DNA of 64,000 nucleotides from Mansonella perstans (Eukaryota; Nematoda; Chromadorea; Rhabditida; Onchocercidae). The translations under genes and the position numbers were made by a program. The notes beneath the pieces are model-generated. The model worked only from the letters and a program-made list of their open reading frames with translations, searched no databases and was not told the origin of the DNA. Shown here piece after piece: positions 1-14,805 of this stretch. Location: positions 62,001 to 126,000 of the forward strand of contig JBAMDO010000063.1 in the NCBI GenBank assembly GCA_037074765.1, given 5' to 3'. Each line of letters starts with the position of its first letter. Within the stretch, counting starts at the first letter, position 1.

Positions 1-124
1 AATTTAACTCTAAAAATCATCTTCCTAATTTAAAAAAAAAACTGCGCAAATCCATCTTGCCCTATTCATTATAATAGGCCCTTTCCCTATCCATATCCTG
101 AGAAGAAAAAAAACCAGAATTCAG

Positions 125-155
<31 letters not shown>

Positions 156-3100
156 ACAGGTGCATCAACAAAATAATCTAATAATAACCTTTTTGGCCAC
201 GTCCATTGATATCATATCTAAGACAACCTGATGGTGAGCAAATATTAGTAACTTTTTTTTTGGTGCACCATCGTAAAAATAATGATCCATAATATAACGA
301 GCAACACTCTTTGCTTTAGCAATTCCTGTCTCGTAGTAATACTCAACCAGTCGTTGATGTTTTGAATCATTATCCTATAAATGAGCAATTACCTTGAAAG
401 TTTTCAAAACCCAATTAGGAGCTCTCCTTTAATTAATTGCAACTGCAGAATAAACCTTTGCGCCACTATAAGCAGCTTTTGCTTCTCGCAGTTTGCTAAT
501 ATTTGTGTAAATGGAATCATCGGTTAGGTTAACAACCTCTCGTCTCTTCACCGGAAGATCATTCAAAACATCTTCTTTCAACCTCCTAAAAGAATTTGTC
601 AAAATTAAAAATGTTTCCTGCAAGAGTTTTTTAAAAACATTCAAAAGAAATTTTCATTTTCAACTCGATATAACAGAAAATGAGGTAATGGAATGTCTTA
701 CCTCAACATAAAAGTACCCGTTAAGATTATTGCTAATTCATCACTATTTGTACAGCCTTTCGCTTCAAAACTGTATTTTCCTCGTTTGCCATCACAATAC
801 CGAATTGCGAAGTCACGGTAATTCGGGAACATTTTAGAGTTGATGATACGGATCTGACTGAATAATTCTACTGGACGTGAAAGAGCTGGAGTGCCAGTTA
901 GTAAAATAACTCGTAATGCTTTTTTCTAAATGATATGATAAATGACTGAAACGCTGATTAGTAATAAAACTGTGATGGCGTTAGGTAAAACAATATCAAA
1001 AAAATTAAATAAAGATAAGAAAAGAACGAGAAGAAAGGAAGGATAAATCACAAGAAAGAGTTAAATTAAAAAAGATCAAGCTAAGAAGCTAAGAAGATCA
1101 AGCTCATATCTTTGTATTCGTTGAAAACTTACGGAAATATTCATCGCAGCTTTAGTCCTTTGAGCTTTACTATCCTTTAATAAATGTGATTCATCCTTGA
1201 AATTAAATCCACATTAAGATCGAAGAAAAGTGATAAAATTACATATTCAAGGAAAAAAAGAAAAACAAGATAAATCCTACTTCGCTGTGCCGTTAAGAAG
1301 TTCTAGAGAGACTGAAGTACAACTTACAAAAATGATTGCTTTGAAATCGTATTCAATAAGATGAGACTGTTTGGAAACCATCAAATCATAACTCATTATC
1401 ACTGTCGTTTGCTTGGTTTTTTTAACAGGTAAACGATCATTTCCTTTTTCAATGATTACGATTTCATCAATGTTCGGTAAAAAACTCTCGAATTGCTATA
1501 AATTTCATAAAAATAATAAAGTAAATTAGATTAATTTCATCAATTAAAAGATTTCAGGCTAACTGATATCTATTTGTAAAAAAATATATGATTCCGCTAC
1601 TTCGTTTCTCAGTATGTTTCGACCTTTAATTTGGAACAAAAATAGCACACATACATTTAACCAAGTGAATTTTACAGATGATGGACATACAATAAGCAAC
1701 GGCCAATCACACTTAAAATATCGAGCAATACCAAGAGCTTGAATGGACTTGCCGAGACCCATTTCATCAGCTAAAAGCAGTCGGCCTCTTTTCATTACAC
1801 CATATCTGGAAGACTACAGATTTCAGTTTGCTTTATTTCAAAGTAAACATACAAATTTGAAGCAGACCAATAACATGCAGTAGAACATACATTATACCTC
1901 GACGTTGATATGGAAAGAGCGCATCAATCAATGTCTTTTCAATGTACTTCTCAAGGTTAGGTTCGTTCATGCCAACATTTGATTTACCATAAGTTAACAG
2001 TATCTAAAAGTAGGAGAAATGAGAAAAAATAAATTGTTTATGATAAAAAATAGAACAAATAATAAAGAAATAAGAAAAAACCAAGCAAATCAAGTTACCT
2101 CAACGACATGATCTGAAATTTTTTCGATTTCTATTGAGACATCATCTAATGAGTGCAAGGCTTTTTCAACTGTACAAATGTCTTCCAAAGGAAATGACCA
2201 AGCTTTTGAGTCAGAAACGTAAATTTTAGATGGAATTGCCTTAAGAGCAGAGACAATCGAACGACTGAATGGAGAGAATTGGACCTGAAATAAAAAAAGG
2301 TTAATTTCAAATCTATATATAGAAAAAGATGGAACAAAGATGACAATTCAATTCGTAACTTTATTTAAAAAAATCAAATCAATACATTATCTTCCATGTG
2401 TGTAGATTTGTTTAGTAACCAAGATCTTTCTTACTAAACATTGAGAAAAACAAAGGTCTGGATCCAAATTTATGAAGAGAACTATATAAAAAGAGAGTTG
2501 GGCAACGCCGAAAATCTCTGTTTTCCTCAAAGTTTGGTAAGACTTTTGTCACGTAAACTTCAGTTAAAAAAATACTGTAACTTGTAAAACAGTTTAAAAA
2601 TTTATCTGGAAATCGAAAAATAGCGTGAAACTTATGGGAGAAAACAAAAACATTGCGTCTTTTCTCTTCTTTATACTTTTATCTTCAATTTTACTTCATT
2701 CTTTCACTTAATCTGTTTTGACAATTTCCGATTTTTTTGAATGTTGCTGATAAGGATTTTATCTCTTTCATCTATAATACGGATTTTATCTATAATACGT
2801 TTCAAAATTTATTAACTATTTTAATAGTTTTTCAGTTGTGAATATAACTACCTGAAATGATTTAGAATCGATAAGTTTGAAGATAACATTGACAGTACTC
2901 CGCTTCATGGGAACCGCTGTGACAGTGACGGGAGGTCTTTTAACAGATGACGATACAGGTAAAAGTTTGTGAGTTGCTTCAGGCTTCGATGGAAAAGATC
3001 TGTCAGATGTGAATGGTTCTTGTTCTTGTTCATCACGATATGTTATAACATATTTCGTACGTGAAGATGATTGATTAGATGTAGAGAGAGGAAACTTGGA

Positions 3101-3391
3101 TTCACCATGGCCTTTTGCTATAAGCAACTGCACAGGCCTATTTTCATTCCGTGCTGTAACACATACCTTGCTAGATGAATTCAAAGGTCGGACTTCTGGC
3201 TGTAACATCGTCATTTGTGTTTTCACCGATGCATCTAATTCATCAGTGATACTATCTACTATATTTATGTTTTTAATAATATCCATTTCTTTTTCTCGCT
3301 GTTGCCGTAAAGCCATTCGTCGTACAGCTTCTGCTCGATTACGCTGAATTCGTTTGAGCTGTTCGGCAGTTAATGATGAAGAAGCGGCCAT
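1..3391 (-). CDS. SMARCAL1: SMARCAL1/HARP annealing helicase (3' end outside window)
   Basis: SNF2-family ATPase that reanneals RPA-coated DNA at stalled replication forks. Nine exons join in frame: 2852-3391, 2099-2284, 1891-2003, 1655-1805, 1328-1495, 1133-1195, 702-925, 456-585 and 189-374, giving 587 codons. The N-terminus (residues 8-25) holds the RPA2-binding helix ([20 protein letters not shown]). A HARP domain follows, its core read across exons 1-2 ([20 protein letters not shown]). The helicase part shows the Walker A motif (DEMGLGKS), a DESH box at the start of exon 6, motif III ([11 protein letters not shown]) and FAHHQVVLD of the second RecA lobe in exon 9. The final helicase motifs lie beyond the left edge. 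The start ATG is chosen because it precedes the RPA motif and lies 7 bases after a TTTCCTAG acceptor-like site. Identity is firm; the last exon edge near 189 is less sure. Confidence 0.95.
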
Positions 3392-6300
3392 ATTGACCCT
3401 AGGAAAGTATAAACCACATGAATATACATTTACAACGCTTGAATAGTCGATATAAATTCCGATCTATCTAAACTACAGAACGATTCATTCAATGCCTCCT
3501 CCACTCATTCATGAATTGACTGTCAGCCAAACTGACCAAAATGACCATGTTCCTCATTGAAATACTCTCCCTCACTTGCTTGCTATGAAGAACTTCCATA
3601 AAATATGATAATATTAGTTGACCACCACGAATAAAGAAGTAGGAATTTATGCTACAACAGAATGTGACATTTTGAAAAATTATAATTTTGTCTCGTCAAA
3701 TTACCTCATGACACTGAAATCTGTTCTACACATTTTACCCTACCCTAGTCCCGATCGCACATCATCTCAACCTAATTAATCTTTGTCTAGCTCAATTGCA
3801 AGATCAGAATCTGAACTGTATTCGTTTGACATGATGAAGAGTAGCAGATTTCCTCCCTCCTCCTTCTTCCCCATGCCATCAATATCACATTTCAGTACCA
3901 CCAACCAACCAACCATCCGCCCTAAGTGTCAATCACTTGTTTGAATTCGGAATTTTTTAAAAGAATCTCACCTCTTTGCTTAATCGTACTTCTTAAGTGA
4001 ACAATTGAAATGATAGTTTACAATTAAATCTCATTCTTCTGCTCCTTATCGATGCTCGTTTAAATTTCTTAAATACAAACACTTATACCTTCCTGAAGCA
4101 AAACAAATGAACCGTATTCCAGATCAACCATTAGAATGACCTATCCTGACCCGAATTTGCGTAATACGCTAGAATCGATATCCTCTCCAACATGATGCTA
4201 CTTATACACAGAAGAATGTCACTTTTGTACCCGTTAGTTAGGGAACAATCCCCATAGTTATGCAAATAAAAAATATTGCGGTCGCAAAAAATTTTATTTC
4301 GCAAAAATAAAACAAATTAAGAACGAACTGAAAGAGTATAGTGAACAGTCAATCAGCCATTAGCAATTTATTTGCATTTATAAAATTAGGAGGGATGATC
4401 GAAAAGTAATCATTTCAGAAAATGAACTTCCGGATGTTGCATTCCGGAATCTATTCAAATTTGGTAAATGTACCCTAATGAATGATTCGGAAATTTCATT
4501 ATAATAGGCTGCAAAAGGCAAGAATTACCACAACTGCCGTAACAATATCTCCCTTGATACAACATTAGAAGCTAAATTACTGAGGTTGGGATACTGTAGA
4601 TGAATGATTGATTGTTTACAGATTTAACAGACAAAAACAGAAAAAAAACGAACAGTCACAGTAAATTGTGAAATGATAAACTGTGAAAGATTCATTTCAA
4701 CTGCTCAAAAAAAGAATCAGTAATCAGTAAGACATAAAACAAATTTTTGATTTTAGTAGGAAGATGTGAAGTAAAATTTAAACAGAAATACGATAAACAT
4801 TTCCCTTTTTTTAAAACGATCACAAGAAAGCAAAAAACGTAACCGGAAAAAGCATAACAACATTTATTTCCGGAAAAAACAATAAAGCGACAAATACATA
4901 AACCATAAGTTACGATAAACATCTACAAACAGGAAACATGAAAATAACGATCAAAAAAACATAGATATAGACGATCTTAAATTTCAATTTAAAGGATGAA
5001 AAAAAAAGAGTAAACACAAAAAGAATTAAAACAAATGAACAGCAAGTAAGCGTAGACAAACGAACTGCGTATGTATAAATAATGTGATGCGTATAAATGA
5101 GCAATGATCAGGAAGATGTTTCAAAAAATTAAAATTGAATTACTCGAAATTTAAAAAAACAAAAACAAATCAACTGGTTGATTTTTTAATTATCCTATAA
5201 ATGCAGTTGACACAGATAGGCTACGAAATCTGTTGTTATAGGACTCCCTGAAGATAGATAACGAAATTGATATTAACCGTACAAAGTATAACTAACATTC
5301 ATGCATGTGAATGATAATCCCGCAAATTTTATGAATTCTGGAGGCCGAATTTTAAAGATGCTTCAATAATAATCGCTTAATGATAACATATAACGATCAA
5401 AATAAGGATGCAAAACCTGGAAATCATTATTCGCCTCCTGAATAACACGATTTCGACATGTTTGTTAAACTGCAATCTCAACGACATAATAATAAGCAGA
5501 GATGGTACCGCGAAGATTCGCTGTAATGTCGGTGGTAATCTAAGCCATCATCACAATATGCCAGTTACCAAAACAACTCAACTTAATTCAGACAGAAGAT
5601 AAAAAAGACCGACAATGAATACAATGATGGCTTTTGAAATCTCATATCAATAACTGATGCTCGGAATTGAACTAATTCAGAAGCTAATTCATGTTACCAT
5701 CATGAAATATCTTTTTCATAGTATCTTCAGTACTTCAGTCCAAATCTGTTCTCCATGTCCAAATAAAAAAACAAAAATCAGAAAAATTTTGGAAAGTTGT
5801 CAAAATTATTTCAAAAAATTAGCACTAATTTCACTCTCTACATGCTGACAAAAATATTTATAATTTCAGAAAACTAAAGAAAATAACAACAGTATTAGAA
5901 TAATAAAGAAAGAAAAACTCCTGCTGAACGACAAAAAAACCAGCATTGCATACATACATGCATGCAAAAAAAAACATTAAAAGTGTAAAACACATCGGCG
6001 GCAATACTATCATCGATGTCACAGCTTCCAAATGTGCCTGAGATTAGAGTATTATTTATCATTCGACCACTTACAATCGAATTCCTATGCACTTATCACA
6101 TATGGTTAATGCAGAAAAAAGGAACAAATGCAGATAACCAAAACTTGTCCCACTATTTTAAATCTCATTTTACACTGAATTTAAATTCACTGAAAATCCT
6201 GATTGTAGCATTCTTAAAATTAAAAGTTGCATTATCCCTGGACTGTAAAGTCTAATCAATGTTTGCTCAAAACATCAAAATTCTATCGTTACCGGCAAAT

Positions 6301-7142
6301 GTCTCACGAAAACGATTGCAAAAGATGGCAGAAAAGAGTCAGAACCAGCAAAGCACAATCTGGAATATCATTTGATAAACACGACTTGCGAGAGCCTTTT
6401 TTGTTTATTTCTCCTATATATATTATCAGTCGTCCAACCATCAAGATAAATACTGATATTATGTAGCAGAACAATCTCACACATAATTTCATTATACTAA
6501 ATTTGAGAAACCCTTTAAATAAAATCCCGCCAATATCCTAAATTTGAATACCCGAAAAAAAAGAGAACTACTAATACAGAATCATAGATGGGAAAATCTT
6601 CTATTACGAACAGACAGCTTGAAGACTTTCAAAGATATTGTGAAAATTGTTGATAATGAAAAGTTTGATGACAAACAGAGTAAACTGAAAAAGAGAATAA
6701 AAAGGAAAAAGATAACTGATAAGATGAATAAGTTGTCTTTTTTTTGCATTTTTATGTAAAGAATGCAGTTATTAATATTAATATATAAGCATAGGATCAA
6801 ACTGCTGAGTTGGAATAAAAACAAAAAAACAGTTCAAAACACAGAAACGATTAGATGGAAGAAACTTATCAAAAAATATGAGAAAGATCAGAATAGAAGG
6901 AAACGAAAGATGAGCAAAAATAGTGCGCTCCTCTTCCGACAAATCGAATAAAAAGTAACTCGCATAATTATTTGTTCTATGTAACTCTATTTTTTATAGG
7001 GTTACAAAAAGCTATGCAAATTGGCGAAATTTACTCTTCATAAACATCTGCTAACGATATTCCTAGCACACATGAAATACTACTACAATAATAAAGCCAT
7101 AATTCATGGCAAATAACAATAAATGTTACAAACAAAACGAGC
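3392..7142. other. Intergenic region between LARP1 3' end and SMARCAL1 5' end
   Basis: About 3.75 kb without a supported gene. The sequence is AT-rich with A/T homopolymers. The open frames here are short, lysine- or aromatic-rich and lack splice-linked partners. The only segment with protein-like character is a plus-strand lysine-rich stretch at 6545-6950, listed separately. The right-hand 3.4-4 kb part should hold the SMARCAL1 promoter, but no clear motif was seen. Confidence 0.6.
6545..6950 (+). pseudogene. Lysine-rich coding relic, possibly SURF6-like
   Basis: Two consecutive plus-strand open frames encode basic stretches with a spacing that recalls the SURF6 nucleolar-protein C-terminus: a tryptophan, then a KLKKRIKRKK run, then WKKLIKKYEKDQNRRKRK. 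They are separated by a stop codon and lack recognisable splice sites. This is a weak resemblance from memory; low-complexity lysine-rich sequence in AT-rich DNA could produce it by chance. Confidence 0.2.
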
Positions 7143-10100
7143 TCATCGTCTTGAAGAAATAGCTGCATTTATATTATCTGAGAGTTCTTTCTTGGCCGCT
7201 GCAGCTGGCTGAAATATGTTTGCAAACGTAATTTTCTAACGATGACAGTGTAAGAACTATTTCTAAGAACATTTAATATACTTGGCCAACAATGGGCACA
7301 TTAACTGTCAATTAAATAATCATTTCTTAGTGATAACAAAATAAATACCTTAACTAATCATAGCCATAAACCTGCTTTAAAATCGGAAATTGTGAAAGAA
7401 TAAAAAGTATCATGAAATACTGACATCAAATTTGGAGTCATCCAAATTCTTGTATTCTGCCAGCTTTTTCTTGAGAAATGGATTAACTTCCAAGCGCCTC
7501 GAGTGCTTGTAAAATTTTAGAAAAGCCCAAAACTTCTCCAACCCGTATAGTTCGCCTCGTTTAATATCGTTCATTGTTTCCTCTTGAAAATCTAAGTATA
7601 CGTTTGGCCTGAACTTGCGTTCTAGACCAAAATTGTAGAATCTAAAGAGGCACTCTAACCCGTACCTGCAAGAACAACATTGCAAAAAATTTTAAATTGT
7701 ACATTTTTTTAACAGTTAAAAAATGCAAAAATTAAAAAACTGCTGAAGCAGACAAACAAACCTGTAACCAGCTTCCGCATCCTGAACAGCTAAATGCCTA
7801 AATTCTTCATACATTTTCCGGTTGAAGTGATCGCGCAAGAAGAAAGATAAGAAACGAAAATAAGTATTCATTTCAGTTGTGCCATAACCCAAATGTTCCC
7901 TCTGCTGTAGACATGACATTCGCCATTTCGTGTATATCTATGCATTTACAATAATGCTCTTTCATATCATGTTTGAAAAGTGGATAATTCAATTAATCGA
8001 TTAGCCAAAACTGTTCGATTATTTAATGCAGTGGTCTCCTCCTTAATAGAATGCACCTACTCGGAATTTCATAGAGTCGATAGCTTGAAATACCGAACTC
8101 TCTGTGTAATCACCCCCCTCCCCGCTAATTTAAGTTAATCACCAGCGCTAATATTCAGCAGCATATATCTGGCTCTTTTTGACCACTACCCTTTTTTTAA
8201 AGATGTGTATCAAACAATTAAGGTTTTTTTTTTCTTAAAAAATGGTAATCCTGTTTGGTTCTTAAGACTACGGATAAAAAAGCAAATACACAAACTTGTT
8301 CCTGGAAGCCATTCTCTTGCAATAAACTAAAGGAGATATGCATTGAAGGGCCAGGTATGGCGGCTTGACCACTTGCTGATTCAACCGGATCACTAAAATC
8401 ATTCACTAAAAAAATTTTCCACGCGGAGGATATTGCAAATATATTATTATCACATAAGCAAAAATATAATATCCAACAGACTTACGCATTAACAGAGGAT
8501 GTTCTCGAACGAGTGCCAAAAACCCAACCAACGGGCATTTCAACAGGTGGATTTTTGCTATAACGAGTTTTATACTTTCTTGGCTGAGAAGAATTTGGAA
8601 CGAAACACTCCTTGACTGGATAAAAGCGTGGCGTTAACATACCACACTCCGTTTCTCGTTTTGCCAATGGACTTTTTGTCTAAAAATCTTTAATGTATTT
8701 GCAATATTGCGTAAATAATTATCTAAATGTGAGCAATAAATTTATTTGTATTTTAATATATAAAATAAATCCAAGAGATCAGAAAACATGCGAAAGCATG
8801 CCTGACTGGGATGTGGAGCAAACTGCACCGAAAGCACAGTATAAAGCTTGTCTTCTCTCTTAACAGAAGAATCCTAATCAAATAGAACATAGAGAAGACT
8901 CAAAACAAAGTACCGATGATGCAGCATTTGCTGCAGCTCTTTCACGAGCCTTCTGCGCCCAAACTGAAGAAATTTCCGGGACAGTATTTGGAGTCGGGAA
9001 CACTTTCATTGGTAGCTCCGCGGCACATTTTTGAACAATGTTATTCTCCCCTTTCACTTGCTTCGATACTTCCTCCGAAACAATGTCAACCTTATTTATA
9101 TGAGTCTGAAAATATAATGGATACATGCGTGTGTAAAAAAGGCATATTTTCTACAAAAACAGAATTGATAAAATTACAATAATGATGACGAAGTTATTAC
9201 TTTGCGATTGGCTTCTTTACTGTTCCATAATTCATTTTCGTATCGCCTCAGTCCACATTCCATTTCTTCCGTCAAATTTTGGTTTACTTTGGAAGCTGCT
9301 GAGGAATCACAGTCAAACTGCCTTTTAGATGATGCTGGTGTTACAATAATCAATTTTTTGATATTTGCATCGCTTATATCTTCCGATGAATCATCCGACA
9401 TTGCGCTAAAGATTTGGCTTTTTATTATAGTTATAGCTTGATCTTCTCGACTAACACTAAAAAGCAAACAATAATGCATCCAGCCAATTCAAAAGTTAAT
9501 TATTCCTTCATCAATGGCTTGAGATAAAAGAAAGAGGTGCAAGAGAAATGATAGAACTTACACCCTATTAATCGCTCGTCTTTCGCGTCGTGGTGGATCT
9601 ATCACTGTAAAAAAATCGTCATTATTTTGCATATCAGTGTCTGCAACAGATCGTGTAGATGGAGATGAAACACAGCGTGATGCTCCTTTACCGGCGCTGT
9701 TACCAGAAACAACTTTACTTTTTCTTTGCTTTCGACTTTTGACCTATAAACAAAATTATTTATTAAACCACAACTATTAACTAACGCATAAAACATACCT
9801 AAACATATATAAGAATTGGTAGCATCAGTAAAATATTTAAGTAATAAATTACATCCATATACAAGTAACAAACCTCTTGCCAATCCTCCACTTCAGACTC
9901 TTTCGCTAATTCCCTATTCCGTTCCGTCGTCTCATTATTGCTATTTGCAGTACCGTTATTTCTATTTGTGCTTGATGATTGTCTAGGCATAATACTCCTC
10001 TCCGTTTCGACATCCTTATTGCCTTCTGCTAAACCTGAACATATTTCATATGTAACAGGTGCGGAATAATTGCCACTGGTCACTTCTTTGGTGCCGATGT

Positions 10101-13100
10101 CATTACTGCTACATCCCTCGCAATCTCGTTTTTCACCTTCAAGTGATTCCAAAGAAACGGGCAGTTGCAAATCAGCTTGTGCCAAAGCACTAGGATTTAT
10201 AGTTTCAGTTGCAATTGGTGCTGCTGTCATCATTTGAGAAGTCATCGAAGATGCACTATTTGACATCTTCATTTCCACTCCGGAAGCTACCGGACGAACA
10301 GCACTGCCACCTGATTCCGTTGTTTGCAGTAGAGTCGGTGAAAGCGGCCACTGTTGTGGGTTATCACGTGGGCGAACCTAAATAAAAAAAATGCGAAACA
10401 AGTTTGAAATCTTAGCTTAAGACGAATATCCTTAAGTTTACGCATCTCTTTATTCAGAAAAAAAGCAATGCACTAATTTATGAAAAAGATAATACTAACG
10501 GTGTTTCAGAAATGATTTAGCAAAAGATGATAATTTAAATAATGCAATAATTACTGAATAACACCAAAATATACAAATTAAATACTTACATTTTCATTAT
10601 TGTCGCTAAGTTCTACTTTGTCGCTACTCCGTAAAGCTTCCGTAATTAAAACAATATTATCGGTAAGTGTACGAACACGCGGGAAACTAGCTATCAATAC
10701 CAATGATAAGAAACCATTTTTATCCATCTTCCTACGTAAATAGAAATCTTTCTGGAGATTTTCCGGTGACAAGTAATACTCTCTGGAAAAGCATTTTTCT
10801 GCTCTATGACATGAAATGGATTGTATATGAGGCCTTACGGTCACAAAATTTGCAGCAACAATGAACAATGCAACAGAAAATAATGCTACAAGAATCGTTT
10901 AGGGGGAAAAAATGTTGTGAATAACTGGAACGGAGAAGTCTCGGATCCATAAAAGTCCAAAAATGAAAATGCTATTAAAGAAAAATATAACTGATACCAA
11001 TAAACTTACATTTGCTTTCTGACATATTCTTTCAAAGTTTCAGGGGTGATTGGTGTTTGAGGTGATATGGGCGGATAAGCGGCATGATAAGGGAGATTCA
11101 TAGGAGCTACAGCTGGTGGTCCAGGGATGAATTCACCTTTACTTGTGAGAACACCGCTGCCCGGTGAAAGTAAAGCGGTTGGTGTTGGCGGAACTGTGTT
11201 CGATGTAAGCGACGATGCCACACTATCCGAACGTGACTCAACTACGGTTGCAGCTGCAGCTGCAGCTGCAACTGTAGGTGGTGGTTGGGTGAGCAGATGA
11301 GGGTTAAATGGAGCAATATGTGAATGACGAAACGTTAGGGCAGCCATTTGTTGATGATGCGTCTGAAACATAATATTCGCAGTGGGAAACGCTGCTGCTA
11401 ATGCGGGATCTAAGCATGTCGAACTGGGGTCAAATGGAGGTATCGCGGATACAGCATAGAATTGGGCATATTGGGATTCCATCAAATCCATATAATCAAA
11501 ATTATCATCATCTCCAGCACATTCATCCCAATCTGGTAATGGCCCACGTGCTCGTCTTTGTGCTGGAGTTAATTTCGGAGGTGCTTGTGGATGTGATCCA
11601 CGTGAATGATGCCATTTATCATTCCGTGGAAAAAATGTCTTACTGCGATCCGTAATATCATCTATTGCCCCAACATTAGTACCAGTACCAGTACCAGCAC
11701 CTGTACGTTGTTCATAATGAAGTGGCTGTTGTTGCTGCTGACGACGTACAGCATCAGCTGCTGAACCACCATTTTTATGCCAATAATCCACTCCACTCAT
11801 ACGATTTCCTCCAATTATCGGTGCACGCATAAATTGTGGCTGTCCGAAGTATGGTCGATGGCGATTCGCACCATTTTGTAGTGCTGCTGCTGCTGCCGCT
11901 GCTGCTGCTGCTGCTGCCGATGTAGTAGCCCATTGCTGTTGGGTAATACCATTTGGTGCTGCAGCTGCCATCGCAGTTGTCTCGTCACGTTTGTTGTACC
12001 TACAAAAAATTCAACCAAAACTTTGTTGATTTATCACAAACAGTGGTTCCATGTGAATCATCTACTACTTCACAGAACGAAAATGTAATTTTATAAATGA
12101 TCAGTGTTAAAAAGAAGTAATGCTTATCAAACAATAAACGAAACTTGTGAAGGAAGCATACGGATTCCTGTATATTTTTACAAGTTATGGACTAATTCAA
12201 CTTTCTACATAGTCGATATATTTGATTCCTTTTTTACCTCCTCCCTCATCCATCCCATTTTCCTCATAAAGATTTCCAAAATACTTTCAGAGTTAGCCAT
12301 CACTGATGTAACCTTCGAATGAATTTTCAAATAAAGAGGTGTTAAAGCTAAAGAAGACAAAGTATGCTATTGAAATGTAGTGATGCCTTAAGAGAGAAAA
12401 AAAATTGAAAAAGACTGAAGAAAGTAAGATAGACAAAAAACAGGATAAAGATGGTATCGTACAAACATTTAATTGAAGGTAATTAAATGATTTGTGAATT
12501 TGATGACAAACTGATGACAATTTGAAATTTAAAATATTGACTGGAGTGAACTGATGATGCATCACAGTTTGGTAAGAAAAACATAATGATTATCATGGAC
12601 AGGAACTTTATTTTTCACATTAATTTTTCACAAAGCTTTTTTTTTCCCTTTCTCGCAGTCGATCGTACTTTAATGCGCGCGAATCAGTGCCAACATGTTT
12701 TTCTATTATCTCTTTTCCATCATTTTTCAATTCTCTGTTCAAAAGAAGAGTGTGTCATCTGCCCAATTTCAAGAATTAATTCTTATAAATCAAATTTATT
12801 TTCAAAAATGGGAAACAAAAAGACCAAATAGGAAGGAAAGTATGTTCCACCATCCCTATCAAATGGAAATTGTTTTACATGAAGCTTATGCGCTACGATA
12901 TTCTTTAAATGAAATTATATCACTTATCATCACATACAGTATAATACAGTATCATCACATCTTAGCTTAAACTAATAATACTGTATTAACGACAACGATA
13001 TGCAGTGAAACTTCATTAACCAATTGAATGAAACAGCGCTTAAAACAGATACCGATAAAGTAATCATATCAAATATCGATACAGCAATCATAGCGATACG

Positions 13101-14770
13101 ATACAGTTACCATATTAAATAGTGCTGAATACGAAATCAACATTTATTTTCTTGTTTTTATGATCAGATTAAATATCAATAATATTACATATAATTGCAA
13201 TGCTTAAATGTAAAGTGGATCATTCTGGAATTGAAGCAATACACAATGGCATCCATTCATAACCATGCATACTGTACCCTCATCCTCTTATTCATTTATC
13301 AGTAACAGGCTATGCAACAAAACAAATTTAAGGTGTACAAACCACCGCACCGTACACACATCAGCTTAAGTATTCATTTTCAACAGTTTGCATTGGTGCT
13401 GAAGGACAATCACAACAATGTAGTCAACAAGCTCATATGGGTCATTTTACGCGCAACAAACTCATATCAGTCATTTTACGTGCTCAATAAAACGATGCGA
13501 AAATTGAAATCAAATTTTCATATGTATTTTTGGTTCAGTTTCTGTATAACAATAGAAGATATTGATGACGAACGCGATGCTGTATCAAAAGCTAGAAATT
13601 CGAAGAAATCACATAAGATGTCTAGAAATTACGATGACCTGATTTACTATTACTTATCGTTCTGTCATTAAATATGCATAGAGTTGAACAGCTCAGTCAC
13701 AGTATCAACCTATTAAAATCATTGGCATTTTTCTTCGGCATTTGATTTAATTTGTAGCTCATAAAACGCAATTATTAATGAATCAAATATTCATATTGAA
13801 TAGTAGTGCAAGAAGATGTGTTGAAATGTTTTGCTAGCAAAAAGTAGATTGAAAGCAAAAGAAAGAAATACTCTTAACAGGAAAATATATTTAAATTCCT
13901 CAATTAATTATCTTATAAAGTTGAGCAAATATTTGTTCGTAAAAACACTATTTATGATCGCCATACTTACACATTTACTGCTTCCTTCAGCACATTTCTT
14001 CCATCACTTTTCTATAATTTATGCAAATTTGACTCACGTAACTCAACTCACGCTAAAGCAAATGTAGAGGATGAAAATTAAAAACCGACATTCCTACTTT
14101 TTTTATAAAAGTTCCTAAAAAAAAACCTGTTTGTCAGTGTCACAAGATGTAAGAAAAACATTTAGAATGGCTGACTGATAAATCTCTTAATATGAGCGAA
14201 GTGAACGAAATGGAAAAGAAATAGTGGTGGTAGTGGTAGAAGTAGTAGTAGTAGTAGCAGTTGGAGAAAATAAGAAACCTTTGTGGTGCATTTGTATTCA
14301 TTGCTTTGTGATGATTTCGAACTTTCGCTTGATAACAATGATGTGATATGATTAGAGGCACTGCTGCTGCTGCTGCAATCATAGGCTTTTGCCTATGTAC
14401 AACAGGCTGTATGTTATGGTATATACCAGCAAAGTTACCATCACACTCCACCACTTTTTTCTTCCACCCTTGGTTTCCTTCTAACTGATAATAAAATCCG
14501 TTTGAAACTGTATCCAAGTACCTGGAAGAAAAAATGCTAATTCCATCGCATTCCCATCTATTTCTTTCCTGCACAGGAACAAAGAGAGAAAGAGAGAGAG
14601 GGAGAGAGAGAGAGAGAGAGAAAGTAAGAGTGGTTACTATGTTACTTATATCCATCCCATCATCATTACTATCGCAACAACATTGTGCAAAGAAAGCAAC
14701 ACGCAAAGAGCAAAGATTGCACTGTGAGTGTTATTTAGTGCTTCAAAACAAAAATGTATATTTACAAAAG

Positions 14771-14805
<35 letters not shown>

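Noticed and set aside
2146..2346. 66-codon minus-strand frame
   Set aside because: It overlaps SMARCAL1 exon 2 in another frame; the HARP-domain frame is the coding one.
13530..13660. Weak RRM-like pattern in the 119-codon frame at 13312-13671
   Set aside because: Only the DxxDA spacing resembles an RNA-recognition motif; RNP1 and RNP2 are absent and the frame lies in an intron.
14140..14706. 188-codon minus-strand open frame in LARP1 intron 7
   Set aside because: Serine/leucine and tyrosine runs come from GA and GTA repeats; LARP1 exons 7 and 8 join in phase without it and no domain is visible.
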